Source: CBDCMJ01 sp965224325
Lineage (GTDB): Bacteria; Chloroflexota; Dehalococcoidia; Lucifugimonadales; UBA3495
Length of the DNA: 64,000 nucleotides
Assembly (NCBI GenBank): GCA_965224325.1
Contig: CBDCYT010000020.1
Span: forward strand, 124,001-188,000
Direction of reading: 5' to 3'
This document shows, one piece after another, positions 1-9,557 of the stretch. Made by a program: the position numbers and the translations under genes. Position 1 is the first letter of the stretch, and each line of letters begins with the position of its first letter. The notes beneath the pieces are model-generated. The model saw nothing but the letters and a program-made list of their open reading frames with translations, did no database searches and had not been told where the DNA came from.

Positions 1-407
1 GCTCTAGTTGCTTGGCGGCGACCGGTCCAACGGGGTCCCACGTCGACTGCTTGCCCGTCGAGCAACTTACCGCTAAGAGAAGTAAGAGGAGGACCGCGCC
101 GAAAATTAGGGGGAGAAAGCGGCGCTTGCCGGAGGGTGCTTGTGGAGTTTCCGCAGTAGTCAAAAGGAGCTTATTGTCAGGGGTTTCGGGAGGCTTCGCT
201 CCTGTAGGGGCGCTTGCCCGTTGGAAGGGCACAAACCCCATCTTCCTACCCCCTTTTCCCGTTTGAGGCGCGATTGTGTGCAATTTTTCACTAATCGCTG
301 GGACATTATCACAGCCCGAATATCGCTGTCAACATATTTGAGCCATTGTGGAGACGGGATGGGCGGGGGCTCGCGTACCGGCTCGGCTAATTCGACCGGC
401 GATATCA

Positions 408-612
408 ATCAAGCAGGGCCCCCTAGCGCCGCCCCTGGGTTAGGGACCCCCCATGGACTAGAGCTATTCATCCAAGCAGGGCCCCTTAGCCAAGCAGATC
501 CCCTTCGCGCCACCCCTGGGTTAGGGCACCTCCATAGGACTTGAGCTATTCAATCAAGCAAGGTCCCTTCGCGCCAGGACTGGACCATGGATGACCCTTG
601 GATTTGAGCTAC
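408..612. repeat. Degenerate triplicate direct repeat
   Basis: Three imperfect copies of a ~60-80 bp unit begin near 408, 471 and 551. Each opens with a CAAGCAGGG-like segment, continues with a GCGCC-CCCTGGGTTAGG-like segment (eroded in the third copy) and ends with GAGCTATTC or GAGCTACC. The array lies just downstream of the stop codon of the minus-strand flavin oxidoreductase. Nothing convincing as a gene was seen in the first 600 bases. Confidence 0.6.
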
Positions 613-1691
613 CTTATGGCTGGGGCCACCTCTTTGGCGAACAGGCGCAACGAGTTGAACATCCGCTCCGCAGGAATGCCTCCCCCGACATTGGGCTCCA
701 TAACGATGCCGGACAGCCCCAATGTTTCCTTCAACTGCATCAAGCGCTGGATTACCATGTCAGGGGTGCCGTAGGCGAGCCGGTCTCGTAGCAGGTCCTC
801 GTAGGTTACGGCGGAGAGTTTTTCGGCTCTTCGAGCGCGGTCTTCTGTGTTCACGGTCCCGGCCCCGCCGGCGGAGCGGCCGAAGTTATCAGCCATCCGG
901 CGATAGGACTTCATCGTGCTTTCCTCGGCGTCTTGGTTGGCGCTCTCCGCCGTTTCAGCCACGTACACCGGAATCCGGAGCAGGACATCGCCATCGCCCG
1001 GGTGGCCCGCCTCGCGCCAAGCGTCGCGGTATACACCGACGTGGCGCGCCACGTCGGCAATGTCGAATCCTCTCAGACCGACGAAAATTGGCAGTCCCAG
1101 TTTGCCCACCTGGGGAAAGGTGTCCTGGGTGGTCGCTGCCATACGGATGGGAGGGTGAGGCTGCTGATATGGCTTAGGCACGACGCAAACGTCGTTAAAC
1201 TCAAAATACTTGCCTTGGTGGGAGAAACTATGGTTGGTCCAGGCTTTTTTGATGACGTCCAAGGACTCTTGGAAGCGGTCCCGGCTCTCCCCATAGGGTA
1301 TCCCGTAACCCTCGTAGGCTCTGGCAAACCCGCTGCGGCCGATTCCGAACTCGAGGCGTCCTTGGCTGACTTGGTCCACGGTGGCGGCTTCCTCCGCCAT
1401 GCGAATGGGGTGGCACAACGGTAGTACGGCGACTGCCAGCCCTATCCTTATGCGTTGGGTGCGGGCCGCTATGGCGCTGGCCATGATCAGAGGAACAGAC
1501 ACAATAGATGGTATGCCGGCGCCGAAGGCGTCGCTTGGCCGCTTAGGCGCCGCGAAGTGCCTTTCCGCCAACCACACCCCGTCCAGTCCGTCTTCTTCCG
1601 CGGCGTCCACCACTGAGAAAGCCTCCCGGAAGGCGTCTTCCTGGGTGCCGCTCTCGCGGTAGTCGCATTCCATGATTAGTCCCAAGTGCAT
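609..1691 (-). CDS. LLM-class flavin-dependent oxidoreductase (luciferase-like)
   Basis: The 360-residue protein has the TIM-barrel layout of the bacterial luciferase-like monooxygenase family. It starts MHLGLIMECDYRESG, has the GVWLAERHF segment near residue 36, an RIRIGLAVAVLPLCHPIRMAEE-type strand around residue 80, a GRLEFGIGRS segment around 110 and PHPPIRMAATT near 180. Members oxidise substrates with reduced FMN or F420; the substrate cannot be read from sequence. The ATG is preceded by GAGGT at good spacing. It appears monocistronic. A distant paralogue lies at 62.0-63.0 kb; multiple luciferase-like oxidoreductases are a known trait of SAR202-type Chloroflexota genomes. Confidence 0.9.
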   Translation of the reverse strand: MHLGLIMECDYRESGTQEDAFREAFSVVDAAEEDGLDGVWLAERHFAAPKRPSDAFGAGIPSIVSVPLIMASAIAARTQRIRIGLAVAVLPLCHPIRMAEEAATVDQVSQGRLEFGIGRSGFARAYEGYGIPYGESRDRFQESLDVIKKAWTNHSFSHQGKYFEFNDVCVVPKPYQQPHPPIRMAATTQDTFPQVGKLGLPIFVGLRGFDIADVARHVGVYRDAWREAGHPGDGDVLLRIPVYVAETAESANQDAEESTMKSYRRMADNFGRSAGGAGTVNTEDRARRAEKLSAVTYEDLLRDRLAYGTPDMVIQRLMQLKETLGLSGIVMEPNVGGGIPAERMFNSLRLFAKEVAPAIR

Positions 1692-2386
1692 AGCTTACCT
1701 CTGCTTGCTTTTCGCCTCTGTTTGCTGCTCGCGCAAAACAGATGGAGTTTTATTAAAATAGACTGGCGAAACAGGCGTGCTCTGAAGAGCGACGGCTGCG
1801 GAATTGCCTGCACCTAGAGGTTGTCTTCAGACGGCTGCGCTATGACATTGTCAGCCAGCGATTACCGCCGCTTCAAGGTGGGCAGCGAGTACAGCCCAAC
1901 TCCAAGCGCTAGCCTAAACCCATAGTTAGGCCAAGCATCATACTAACATGGAGGCATGACCGATTCAAATCGATAAACCGGCCGCATCTTGATAAACCGG
2001 CCGCGTCGTCCCGCGTCGTCCATCGAAAAGGCCAGTACCCTGAAAAGGCCAGTATCCCGGCCTGCATTTTGCTCTGCTATCCGGCCCCTCCGAGGGAGGC
2101 GAAATGACGCGCGAGGGGAACGAAGGGAAAGGGCGGAAGACGTTGCGGTTATAGTGTGACCAGCGCCGTAAACCTGGCGTAAAAGGCCGGAGTGTGTTCC
2201 CCACGGATCAACCCGTCTTAAAGGCTTTATTCGTTTAGCTTTATTCGTATAATGGATGAGAGTCATCAAGTAATGGCTTTGGCAAATGGGCAATCGGCCA
2301 GCTTCATTCACCGGCTGTAGGAACAATTCAGCCTCAGAACGGACGCCGGAACGACGCGGGTACTAGGAAAACTTGGCCTCTATTTC
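1692..2386. other. Gene-free spacer with short tandem duplications
   Basis: No convincing gene lies in this 695-bp spacer between two divergently read genes. It contains several short direct duplications: a GATAAACCGGCCGC-type unit twice near 1972-2006, GAAAAGGCCAGTA twice near 2024-2055, and GCTTTATTCGT twice at 2224-2234 and 2238-2248. The last duplication runs into a TATAAT at 2248-2253, a possible -10 box for the downstream peptidase, with no good -35 at the expected distance. Confidence 0.45.
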
Positions 2387-3742
2387 ATGTCCTCTAAAGC
2401 AGCCGCCTTGCGGCCACCACTTAAATGGAATGAATTGCGAGTCAAGGGTGGGCTTAGCCTGGCCTTCGCCGCACTAGTCATCGTCTTGGCGCTGTGGCTA
2501 CCTACGTCTTCGGCCCTTGCGGCGGGTGGCGGCATCGGGGTAGTGCGGAGTGATTGGGAACTCGACTTTCCCGATGACTTGAGCTTCGCGTTGACTATGG
2601 AGAGTGAGCAAGACATTGCGGAGGTGCGGCTTATCTACCGAGCCAAGGGCAGGGATGTTTGGTCTTACGCTTACTCCGACTTCAGTCCCGGCCCCCGGAC
2701 CATTGCCACTCTAAACCTGAGCATTAACGGCTCTGCCTACGTGCCTCCTGGCACAGAGCTGGAATACTACTACCTAATTACCGACGTCGGAGGAAACGTT
2801 CATCGCACCGATTCAGAGGTGATAGAAATCATAGATCCACGGTTCCAGTGGGACCGGACCAAGGTTGACTCGCTGTTGTTGCTGCACCATGATCTATCGT
2901 CCTCCAAGGTCGCCGCCGCCACCCAGGAAATCGAGGCTGCCCTGGACCGCATCCGTGGCTTGCTGGGTGTGGAAACCGGCCGTCCCATGAAGGGTGTGAT
3001 CTACAACAGCAATGCCGAAGCCCGCGACGCCTTCCCCTGGCACAGCCAGACCATCTCGGACGCTCAGGTCTTCGGCGGCTTCGCGTTCCCTCCCTTGGGG
3101 GTATTCGTGGGCGTGGGGTTTGGGACCAGAATTATTTCTCACGAGGCGGCCCACATACTGTTGGAACAGGCTCTAGGCGAGCGGGCGCTTCCGCTGCCTG
3201 CCTGGCTGGACGAGGGTTTCGCCAACTACGTAGAGCCCGGCAGCTATCACCCCAGCGGTAGGAGCTTGGGTTCCCGAGGCCTGCCCCTTCGAGCAATGAC
3301 CACCGTCTCCGGGACTCCTCGTAGCATCGTCACCTTTTATGAGAAAGCCGGTAGTGTGGTCTTCTACCTGATTGAAGAGTTTGGGGCGGATTCCTTCCGG
3401 CGCCTCATAGGGGAGCTGGCCCAAGGGCGGGCCATCGATGATGCCCTGGTTAGCACTTACGGGTTTGACACTTCCCAGCTGGAAGCGCGTTGGGTCGAGG
3501 ACGGGGCCGGCTCTCCGGGGCCCAAGCCCAGGAGGTCTCCATCCGGTGGAACTCCTTGGGCCAGCTTCAGCAGTTTGGTAATGGGCGCGCTGGCTGTGGT
3601 GGTCTCCCTCTACGTGGTCTTTCGTTATTTTGTGAGGAGACTGCGCCCGGCCCAAGCGCCCGAGGAAGGGCTTCAACCTTGGGAGGACCCGGACTGGGAG
3701 GACCCGGATGTCGTGGATGACCGGGGTGAAGAGACCCGGTAA
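2387..3742 (+). CDS. Membrane-anchored HExxH metallopeptidase (peptidase MA-like)
   Basis: The 451-residue protein has an N-terminal hydrophobic segment (about residues 22-46, probable signal peptide) and a beta-rich region with a YYY motif around 127-129. The zinc-binding motif HEAAH is at 252-256, and WLDEGFANY at 273-281 supplies the probable third zinc ligand, a gluzincin arrangement. A second membrane helix at about 393-413 is followed by an acidic, tryptophan- and proline-rich tail. It is therefore probably an extracytoplasmic, membrane-tethered peptidase of the peptidase MA type; the substrate is unknown. Duplicated WEDPDWEDPD near the C-terminus reflects a local DNA duplication. Upstream 5'-signals are weak and the ATG choice is by reading frame. 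Confidence 0.8.
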   Translation: MSSKAAALRPPLKWNELRVKGGLSLAFAALVIVLALWLPTSSALAAGGGIGVVRSDWELDFPDDLSFALTMESEQDIAEVRLIYRAKGRDVWSYAYSDFSPGPRTIATLNLSINGSAYVPPGTELEYYYLITDVGGNVHRTDSEVIEIIDPRFQWDRTKVDSLLLLHHDLSSSKVAAATQEIEAALDRIRGLLGVETGRPMKGVIYNSNAEARDAFPWHSQTISDAQVFGGFAFPPLGVFVGVGFGTRIISHEAAHILLEQALGERALPLPAWLDEGFANYVEPGSYHPSGRSLGSRGLPLRAMTTVSGTPRSIVTFYEKAGSVVFYLIEEFGADSFRRLIGELAQGRAIDDALVSTYGFDTSQLEARWVEDGAGSPGPKPRRSPSGGTPWASFSSLVMGALAVVVSLYVVFRYFVRRLRPAQAPEEGLQPWEDPDWEDPDVVDDRGEETR

Positions 3743-3768
3743 CAGCAGGGCCTTTGGGTTGTCCCTTT

Positions 3769-3791
3769 AGGGCGGCCATAAAAGCCGCCCT
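3769..3791 (+). terminator. Hairpin downstream of the metallopeptidase gene
   Basis: AGGGCGGC (3769-3776) and GCCGCCCT (3784-3791) form an 8-bp perfect stem with a 7-base loop, 27 bp after the stop codon. No clear T-tract follows, so this may be a weak terminator or a repeat palindrome. A second hairpin (GGGCAACC with GGTTGCCC, about 3814-3837) lies just beyond. The rest of 3743-4190 shows nothing recognisable. Confidence 0.4.
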
Positions 3792-4190
3792 TACTCGGCA
3801 GCGTATTGTCGTAGGGGCAACCCTTGCGGTTGCCCTGATGGGTCCGGTTGTAGTCACCGAGAATTAAAACGCCTTGATGGTCAGCCGGGGGGTAATCACC
3901 AGTTGGTGCGTGCCGGCGCTCTCCAAAGCGCCGTCAACAGCGGGGTAGTACGGGACCGAGTCCGACCCTATAAGGCCAATTATTGCCTATAACTCCAATT
4001 ATTGATCGTGTATCTCCTGCTGATTGATTGTTTTGATAACGTTGCCACGCCCAGGTCTCAGTTCCAATCGAGTTACTCCGATATGCCCTTGCCCGGAGGT
4101 GTTCCAGCGTTCCCCAGACACAGTCACGTCATAATACTGACCCTGTTCACCGTGTCGGTGACCCACCGGGAAGTAAGCAGAAGAAAGCAA

Positions 4191-4790
4191 TCATACCGCC
4201 AACTCGGAGTCTCTCACCGCGATCGGGTAAAGCGATTCCACGACCACTGTCTTTTCGTCTTGGTTGACACCGTCAGAGACCCACGGAGAGTCCGCTATGA
4301 GTACTCCGAAGCTTGGACCTATGGCCGAAAAGGCATGCGTTTGGTCAAGGGCGTCCAACTCCTCCAAGGTAACGCCATCGATTACCCAACGCATGCTACC
4401 AATCGCTTCGCCGAGATTAGGGTCTAGAGCCCATATGGCAGCAGTCGTCTCAACCGCGGTGGAGTCGATGGCATCAGGTGGGGTGTCGAACCAAGGGATG
4501 ATCTCCGACAGGCGCGTCGCGGCGGCTTCCTCACGAGTAGGCGTTGGCGCTGCTTCAAGGGGGAGAGCTGGAGCCTCAGTGGAAGTCGGCGTCGCCTCAG
4601 AGGTAGGAGCCAGGATAGGTGCTGGGGTGGGTGTAGGCGCTGGCGGGAGACTGGGCCGTTGGAGCAGTTGTCCAGGCAGGGGCCTGCGGCGCCGTCAGGT
4701 CGGTGGGCAATGGCGTTACCGTAGACGGGCACCGGCGCCGAAGGCCCACGGCAGGGCAACGGCCACGCAGACCAGAACCGGGCGCGCCAT
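4191..4790 (-). pseudogene. Decayed secreted protein with Pro/Thr linker and WVxDG repeats
   Basis: One minus-strand frame reads from 4694 to a stop at 4191 with protein-like composition. It holds a Pro/Thr/Ala-rich linker (PTPTPAPILAPTSEATPTST), then IIPWFDTPPDAID, MRWVIDGVTLEELDALD and SPWVSDGVNQDEKTVVVESL, i.e. repeats of a W-V-x-D-G-V-x-x-x-E motif about 40 residues apart. This frame has no ATG/GTG/TTG upstream before stops at 4695 and 4716. Just upstream of those stops the same frame starts MARPVLVCVAVALPWAFGAG, an apparent signal peptide (ATG at 4788-4790). The intervening Pro/Thr-rich sequence continues in another frame, which implies two compensating indels. I read it as a frameshifted gene for an exported repeat protein; function unknown. 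It lies downstream of the CMD gene on the same strand. Confidence 0.5.
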
Positions 4791-4927
4791 CCCCAGGATG
4801 GCGCGCCGAAAGCCCGTTCGCGCAGCGGGCAGCGGACGCCAAGTCCGGCTCTTGCCCCCTTCGGCGCGTCGTGGGTGTGGTACGGCGACGGCGATGATCC
4901 GATGGCCGCTGCACCACGGGGCCCCTG

Positions 4928-5719
4928 CTATCCGGTTTGGGCCCGGAAGATTTCGTTGGCCAGGTCCATGGCTGCCCTGGTGAAGGGCAGGCCGCCGTAG
5001 AACGTGGTCTGGATGAACACCTCGATGATTTCTTCCTGGCTCAGCCCGATGTTCAGGGCCCCGTTTATGTGGCTGCGCAGCGGGCCTTCCCGGCCCAACA
5101 CGGTGAGGGCCGCCATGGTGCAGATGGAGCGGCTCTTCAGGTCCAGGCCGGGCCTGGTCCACACCGATCCCCAGTAGTACTCGGTGGTCAGCCGGGTGAA
5201 TTCCCGCTCCGCCTGGGTCACCGGCTCCGGCCCGGGGCCGCCGGAGCCGCCCATCAACTCCTGGCGGCGCGTGACTCCCTGTTGGTAGAGGTCGTCTGGG
5301 GTCTCATTGGGGTCGAACACCAGTTGAGGGGTGAAGGGAATGTCGTTGGCCTTGAACACCTCTTGGGCCACTCCCATTGACGTGAACGCCGCGGGAACTC
5401 CGCCGTAGAACGAGGCGTGAATCATGACCTCGATAACCTGCTGGGAGGTGAGACCCAGGTTGACCGCGTTGGCCACGTGGCGCCTCAGTTGGTTCTCCCT
5501 TTGCAGCACGGTCAGCACCGTCAGCACGATCATCTCCCGGTGCTCGATGTCGAGTCCGGGCCGCTGCCAAATGGACCCGAACAACGCCTCGTCGGCGATG
5601 CGATGCAGGTCCGGCGCCATTTCCCGGGAGCCCGGGACGGAGCCGGCGCTGGCCGTCCCTCCGCCGAACCTGGCGCGGATTTCGGCGCCCCGCTGGGCCC
5701 GTTGGTCAAGTGTAGTCAT
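4928..5719 (-). CDS. Double carboxymuconolactone-decarboxylase-domain protein
   Basis: The 263-residue protein contains two tandem CMD/AhpD-like domains, about residues 35-130 and 165-258. They share the pattern G(S)xWxRPGLDxxxRxxxxxxxLTVLxRE...LRxHxxxAxNxGLxxxxxxEVxIxxxFYGGxP. Many CMD proteins act on gamma-carboxymuconolactone or as peroxidase-like disulfide enzymes. Neither copy has the Cys-x-x-Cys of AhpD, which argues against a peroxidase role. The ATG is preceded by a G-rich Shine-Dalgarno sequence. The reaction is unknown; single-domain relatives are about 120 residues, so this is a fused duplication. A decayed gene of apparently related type lies at 33.1-33.7 kb. Confidence 0.85.
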   Translation of the reverse strand: MTTLDQRAQRGAEIRARFGGGTASAGSVPGSREMAPDLHRIADEALFGSIWQRPGLDIEHREMIVLTVLTVLQRENQLRRHVANAVNLGLTSQQVIEVMIHASFYGGVPAAFTSMGVAQEVFKANDIPFTPQLVFDPNETPDDLYQQGVTRRQELMGGSGGPGPEPVTQAEREFTRLTTEYYWGSVWTRPGLDLKSRSICTMAALTVLGREGPLRSHINGALNIGLSQEEIIEVFIQTTFYGGLPFTRAAMDLANEIFRAQTG

Positions 5720-6111
5720 AGCACCCCCCTAATTTTGCTCTAATGATGTGCCTCGCCTTGGCAGGCAGACGGTATTGTAAGCCGCCGCCGAGACCCTGCC
5801 AAGGCGCAGCCGGCGCCCCAACAGGGCCTTTGAATTGTTGGTGGTCTGGTTCATCCTTAGCTTGTAGAAGGACCGTCCCCTCATGGTTCGGCGAGCTCAC
5901 CACGAACGGAGTCAGCAAACTTATGGGACTAACTTATGGGACCATTAAAAGGCCCTGCCGCTAGCAGCCAGCGCCTTCTCATTCTTGCCTTGTGGCCTAT
6001 TTCCACGTCCACCCGGCGGTTGTCGTGGCCGGTCGACCATGGCCGGACAAACTCGCCACGAACGGGGTACCCCTGGCAACTTCAGAAAATGAAAAGACCA
6101 TGCCGTTAGCA

Positions 6112-6318
6112 GAGGTTGTCTTATAAAGCTGAGTCCTCCAGCATCCTACCTTTCTTCCTGGATTCCCGCTTTCGCGGGAATGACGGGTGGGTGGGAATGG
6201 CGGAAGGCGGGAATGACGGGTTATTGAGCCGCATTCAATAGTGGTTCAGGCGGTCAATAATAGTAATCCGTGGGGTTGAGGCCGCCCAAAATCGTGAGTG
6301 GAGACTTCTGAGACGAGC
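6112..6318 (+). mobile_element. MITE-like interspersed repeat, copy A
   Basis: About 207 bp. It starts GAGGTTGTCTTATAAAGCTG and ends with a ...CTTCTGAGACGAGC segment; the ends form imperfect inverted repeats of the GGAGCYTGTCTCA type. Inside are a GAGTCCTCCAGCATCCTACC segment, a perfect ATTCCC-N8-GGGAAT palindrome at 6162-6181, and a conserved TTATTGAGCCGCATTCAATA segment. No coding capacity, so any movement would be non-autonomous. It occupies much of the 5720-6459 spacer between divergent genes. Confidence 0.75.
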
Positions 6319-6459
6319 GCTAGCAGCGGTGTAAACTTCACCTTGGGTCGACTTTTTGGTATGCTCTGGGGCGTGCGTGCTAAGCCATGAGCCATCGGCC
6401 AAACCGGGCCCATTACCCATTAGGGGCGGCCGGCGCAGGTTAAATCTACCGGAGGGTGT

Positions 6460-7611
6460 ATGCTGGATCGGGTCGCAATAGTAGGGATTGGCTACACACC
6501 CCTTCGTTCCATGACTCCCGAGGTCTCTTACCGGGAGCTGATTTTTGAGGCCGCAGTAAAAGCCTATGCCGACGCCGGCATAGACCCTCAAGATGTCGAC
6601 ACTTTTGTCTCCATTACTGAGGATTACACCGAAGGAACTGCCATCGCCGACGAGTATGTGCCCGACCAACTGGGCGCGGTGCTCAAACCGGTGCACACCG
6701 TGACCACCGACGGCATCACCGGCCTGGCCTCATTAGTCATGCAACTGGAGACCGGGCAGCTGGACCTTGCGGTAATTGAGGGTCACAGCAAAGCCTCAAA
6801 TATCCTCCACCCTGCCCACATTGAAGCCTTCGCTCTGGACCCTATCTACGCCCGTAGCTTGAAGTTCCACCCCAATTTCGTAGCCGGCCTGGAAATGCAG
6901 GCATTTTTGGCGGTCACCGGCAACACTGAGCGTCAGGCTGCGCTGGTGAGCGCAAAGAACCGGGGTAACGCGCTGCGTAATCCCCTGGCGGCCTATCCTG
7001 CGGTCCTGTCCCCGGAAGACGTGCTGGCGTCCATACCGGATGCTGAACCCTTGAAGAAGGGAGACATCGCTTCCTACGCCGACGGCGCCATTGTCATGGT
7101 GCTGGCCACGGAATCGTTGTGTGCCCGCATGGATGGGCAGCCGGTATTTATTGACGGTATCGGCTGGTGTCAGGATACCCCCAACATAGAAGAGAGGGAG
7201 CTGGGCCGAGCGGTTTATGCGGAGAAGGCGGCGCAAATGGCGTACCGGATGGCGGGCATCAGCAATCCCATGGCCGAAATAGACTTTGCCGAAGTGGATG
7301 ACCGGTTCTCCTACAAGGAGTTGCAACACCTAGAGGCGTTGGGTCTGGCCCGGCCGGGCGAATCAGGACTGCTCCTGGAAGAAGGGATGTTCGCTCCCGA
7401 TGGAGACCTGCCGGTTAACGTCTCCGGCGGCCACCTGGGCAACGGCTACACCCACGACATGTCGGGACTGCGCAGTGTGCTGGAGGTAGTATTGCAGCTA
7501 CGCGGCGACGCCGGAGAACGTCAACTGCCGGAGGTGCAAACCGGCTTGGCCCAGTCCTGGCGCGGCATCCCCACGGCCACCGGCGGCGTGGTGGTGTTGA
7601 GTGGTGAGTAG
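6460..7611 (+). CDS. Thiolase-like protein lacking canonical Cys/His (SCP-x/Ltp2 type)
   Basis: A 383-residue thiolase-fold protein: N-terminal RVAIVGIGYTPLR, then the nucleophile region reads TTDGITGLAS (residues 82-91) with no Cys where thiolases have C-x-S-G. The C-terminal signature reads SGGHLGNGYTHDMSG, with Tyr330 in place of the GHP histidine. It is therefore unlikely to be a Claisen-type thiolase. Thiolase-like proteins paired with DUF35 proteins are known as acyl-CoA aldolases in steroid side-chain breakdown (Ltp2 with a DUF35 partner), and a similar retro-aldol role is my inference. It heads a four-gene module with 7655-8833 and two DUF35 genes. A GGAGGG lies only 3 bases before the ATG, so the exact start is slightly uncertain. 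Confidence 0.85.
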   Translation: MLDRVAIVGIGYTPLRSMTPEVSYRELIFEAAVKAYADAGIDPQDVDTFVSITEDYTEGTAIADEYVPDQLGAVLKPVHTVTTDGITGLASLVMQLETGQLDLAVIEGHSKASNILHPAHIEAFALDPIYARSLKFHPNFVAGLEMQAFLAVTGNTERQAALVSAKNRGNALRNPLAAYPAVLSPEDVLASIPDAEPLKKGDIASYADGAIVMVLATESLCARMDGQPVFIDGIGWCQDTPNIEERELGRAVYAEKAAQMAYRMAGISNPMAEIDFAEVDDRFSYKELQHLEALGLARPGESGLLLEEGMFAPDGDLPVNVSGGHLGNGYTHDMSGLRSVLEVVLQLRGDAGERQLPEVQTGLAQSWRGIPTATGGVVVLSGE

Positions 7612-7654
7612 GTCCTCCTCATAAACCACGAAGGCAAACGACGAAGGAGACAAA

Positions 7655-8833
7655 TTGCCTTATAAAAATAAGGTTGCGGTCCTGGGGGCAGGCCTGACCA
7701 GCTTTATGCGCCGAGCCCTGGAGACCTCCAAGGAACTGGCCTTCGAGGCGGCCAAGACAGCTCTGGAAGACTCCGGGCTAACTATAGACGACATCGACTG
7801 CGTGGTGTCGGTAACGGCCCCGGAGGCCTTCGATGGCGTCCACATGAACGGCGAGTACTTCGCCGACGGCACCGGAGCATGGGGCAAGCCCTACATGAGG
7901 ACTTACGTAGGCGGCGGTTCCGGAGTCTTCGGGCTGATTACCGGTTGGTACCACATTGCCAGCGGCCGCTTCGACACCTGCTTGGTGGTGGCGGAGGAGA
8001 AGATGTCTCCCGCCTTGCCCCATCCCCAGGGCGCCTTTAACGCCATCTACGACCAATTTACCGAACGGCCCCTGGGCGTCAACTTGCTATGGATTTTCTC
8101 CTTGGAAATGAACCGCTATATGCAGACTTATGGCATCCCCATGGAGACCTTCGCCCGAGTGGCCCAGAAGAACAAGCGTAATGGGATGGACCACCCTTCA
8201 GCTCAAGCGGGAGTGGCCGGCGATTTTGAAATCGAACAGATCATGGCCTCGGAGGTGATGGCTTGGCCGGTGCAAAGGCTGATGGTGTCTCCCATCAGCG
8301 ACGGCGGCGGCGCGATGGTGTTGGCCTCCGAACGGTTTGCCCGGAGAATGAACCGCTCTCCGGTGTGGATTGAAGGCGTTGGTTGGAATCTGGACACTTC
8401 CTTTTGGACCAACAGGGACCTCGTATATCCCCGCTACGTCGAGAAAGCGGCCAGGATGGCCTACGAGATGGCGGGTATCTCCGACCCCCGGAGGGATATC
8501 CACGTGGTTGAGCCCTATGACCCCTTTGCATATAAGGAGTTGCACCACCTGGAAGGGCTGATGCTGGCAGACAAAGGCGGCGCGCCCAAGCTGTTGGAAG
8601 AAGGTTTTTGGGACCGGGACACGGAGGTTGGGATACCGTCCAGTCCTTCCGGGGGGTTGCTTGGGGTGGGCAACCCCATAGCCGCGGCGGGGATGATGAA
8701 GTGTGCTGAGATATACTGGCAGCTCCAGGGTGAGGCCGGAGCCCGCCAGGTGCGCCGGGAGGTGCGCCGGGGTCTGGCCCAGGCATGGGGGGACTTGATG
8801 CAAGTGGGCACAGTAGTCGTAATGGGAAGATGA
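7655..8833 (+). CDS. Second thiolase-like protein lacking canonical Cys/His
   Basis: The 392-residue protein is a divergent paralogue of the preceding thiolase-like protein. The N-terminus reads KVAVLGAGLTSFMRRALE. The nucleophile region is TYVGGGSGVFG, again without Cys, and the C-terminal motif SGGLLGVGNPIAAAG has Asn340 instead of the catalytic His. TTG start with AAGGAG 5 bases upstream. It lies 43 bp after the first thiolase-like gene and is followed after 3 bp by a DUF35 gene, so one transcript is likely. The two thiolase-like proteins may form a heteromer with the DUF35 proteins; which is catalytic, if either, is not clear. Confidence 0.85.
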   Translation: MPYKNKVAVLGAGLTSFMRRALETSKELAFEAAKTALEDSGLTIDDIDCVVSVTAPEAFDGVHMNGEYFADGTGAWGKPYMRTYVGGGSGVFGLITGWYHIASGRFDTCLVVAEEKMSPALPHPQGAFNAIYDQFTERPLGVNLLWIFSLEMNRYMQTYGIPMETFARVAQKNKRNGMDHPSAQAGVAGDFEIEQIMASEVMAWPVQRLMVSPISDGGGAMVLASERFARRMNRSPVWIEGVGWNLDTSFWTNRDLVYPRYVEKAARMAYEMAGISDPRRDIHVVEPYDPFAYKELHHLEGLMLADKGGAPKLLEEGFWDRDTEVGIPSSPSGGLLGVGNPIAAAGMMKCAEIYWQLQGEAGARQVRREVRRGLAQAWGDLMQVGTVVVMGR

Positions 8834-8836
8834 GCG

Positions 8837-9370
8837 ATGAAACCCTTTAGCGGTACATCTCTGACCGATCACGCCCTCACTACCGGTGAAGTTTTAGTGT
8901 CAATGTGGCACGTCAAGTCGGACTACCAATGGGATGCCGGCGTCGCCATGGGCCGCTATCTGGATGGCCTGAAGCAGGGCATGATTCTAGGCATACGTTG
9001 CCCCGAATGCCGGCGGACCATGGTCCCTCCCCGGGCTTTCTGCGAGTTGTGCTTCCGCCCTTTGGACGACTGGGTGACCCTTTCCGCCAGCGGCGTTATT
9101 AACACCTACTCCGTATCCTACGTGAACTGGGATGCTTCCCGCCGGTCCGTGCCCGAGGTGCCGGTCGTGGTCGAAATTGACGGGGCAAGCCCGGGGATGG
9201 CCATTCTTCATCTGGCCGGCGAGGTGGGAGACTCACTGGAGGAGATAACTTCCCGGTTGAAGATCGGCACTCCGGTAGAGGCGGTATGGAGGCCGGCCGG
9301 GGAAAGAGTGGGCGCAATCACCGACATACGTTATTTTCGTCCTACCGGACAGCGAGGAGTGGCCAGATAG
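8837..9370 (+). CDS. Zn-ribbon/OB-fold acyl-CoA-binding protein (DUF35)
   Basis: The 177-residue protein has a zinc ribbon with Cys55, Cys58, Cys69 and Cys72 (CPECRRTMVPPRAFCELC), then an OB-fold domain (about 80-160, opening with WVTLSASGVINTYSVSYV). DUF35 proteins act as obligate partners of thiolase-fold enzymes and bind or channel CoA thioesters. The ATG is 3 bp after the stop of the second thiolase-like gene, implying translational coupling. The N-terminal extension of about 40 residues before the rubredoxin-like ribbon is longer than usual. Confidence 0.9.
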   Translation: MKPFSGTSLTDHALTTGEVLVSMWHVKSDYQWDAGVAMGRYLDGLKQGMILGIRCPECRRTMVPPRAFCELCFRPLDDWVTLSASGVINTYSVSYVNWDASRRSVPEVPVVVEIDGASPGMAILHLAGEVGDSLEEITSRLKIGTPVEAVWRPAGERVGAITDIRYFRPTGQRGVAR

Positions 9371-9557
9371 GTGGACAACCGCAGCAGTCCCTGTCTATCT
9401 GCCAATTCGGCTGACAGCCAAGCGTGGAGTTGAGCTTCCGGGGCGTCGCCGGGCCGGAGCTTTGCCGGGCCGGCCTAGAAATTGAACGCCCTTCGGCCAC
9501 TATGGTTGGGATTTTTTTGGGCACTATCTTTGGCGTCACTTTAGGAGACCGGTTTCA

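Noticed and set aside
3999..4190. 63-codon continuation of the decayed WVxDG protein
   Set aside because: It is in the same frame after the stop, but the residue pattern does not continue the repeat and it reads as non-coding.
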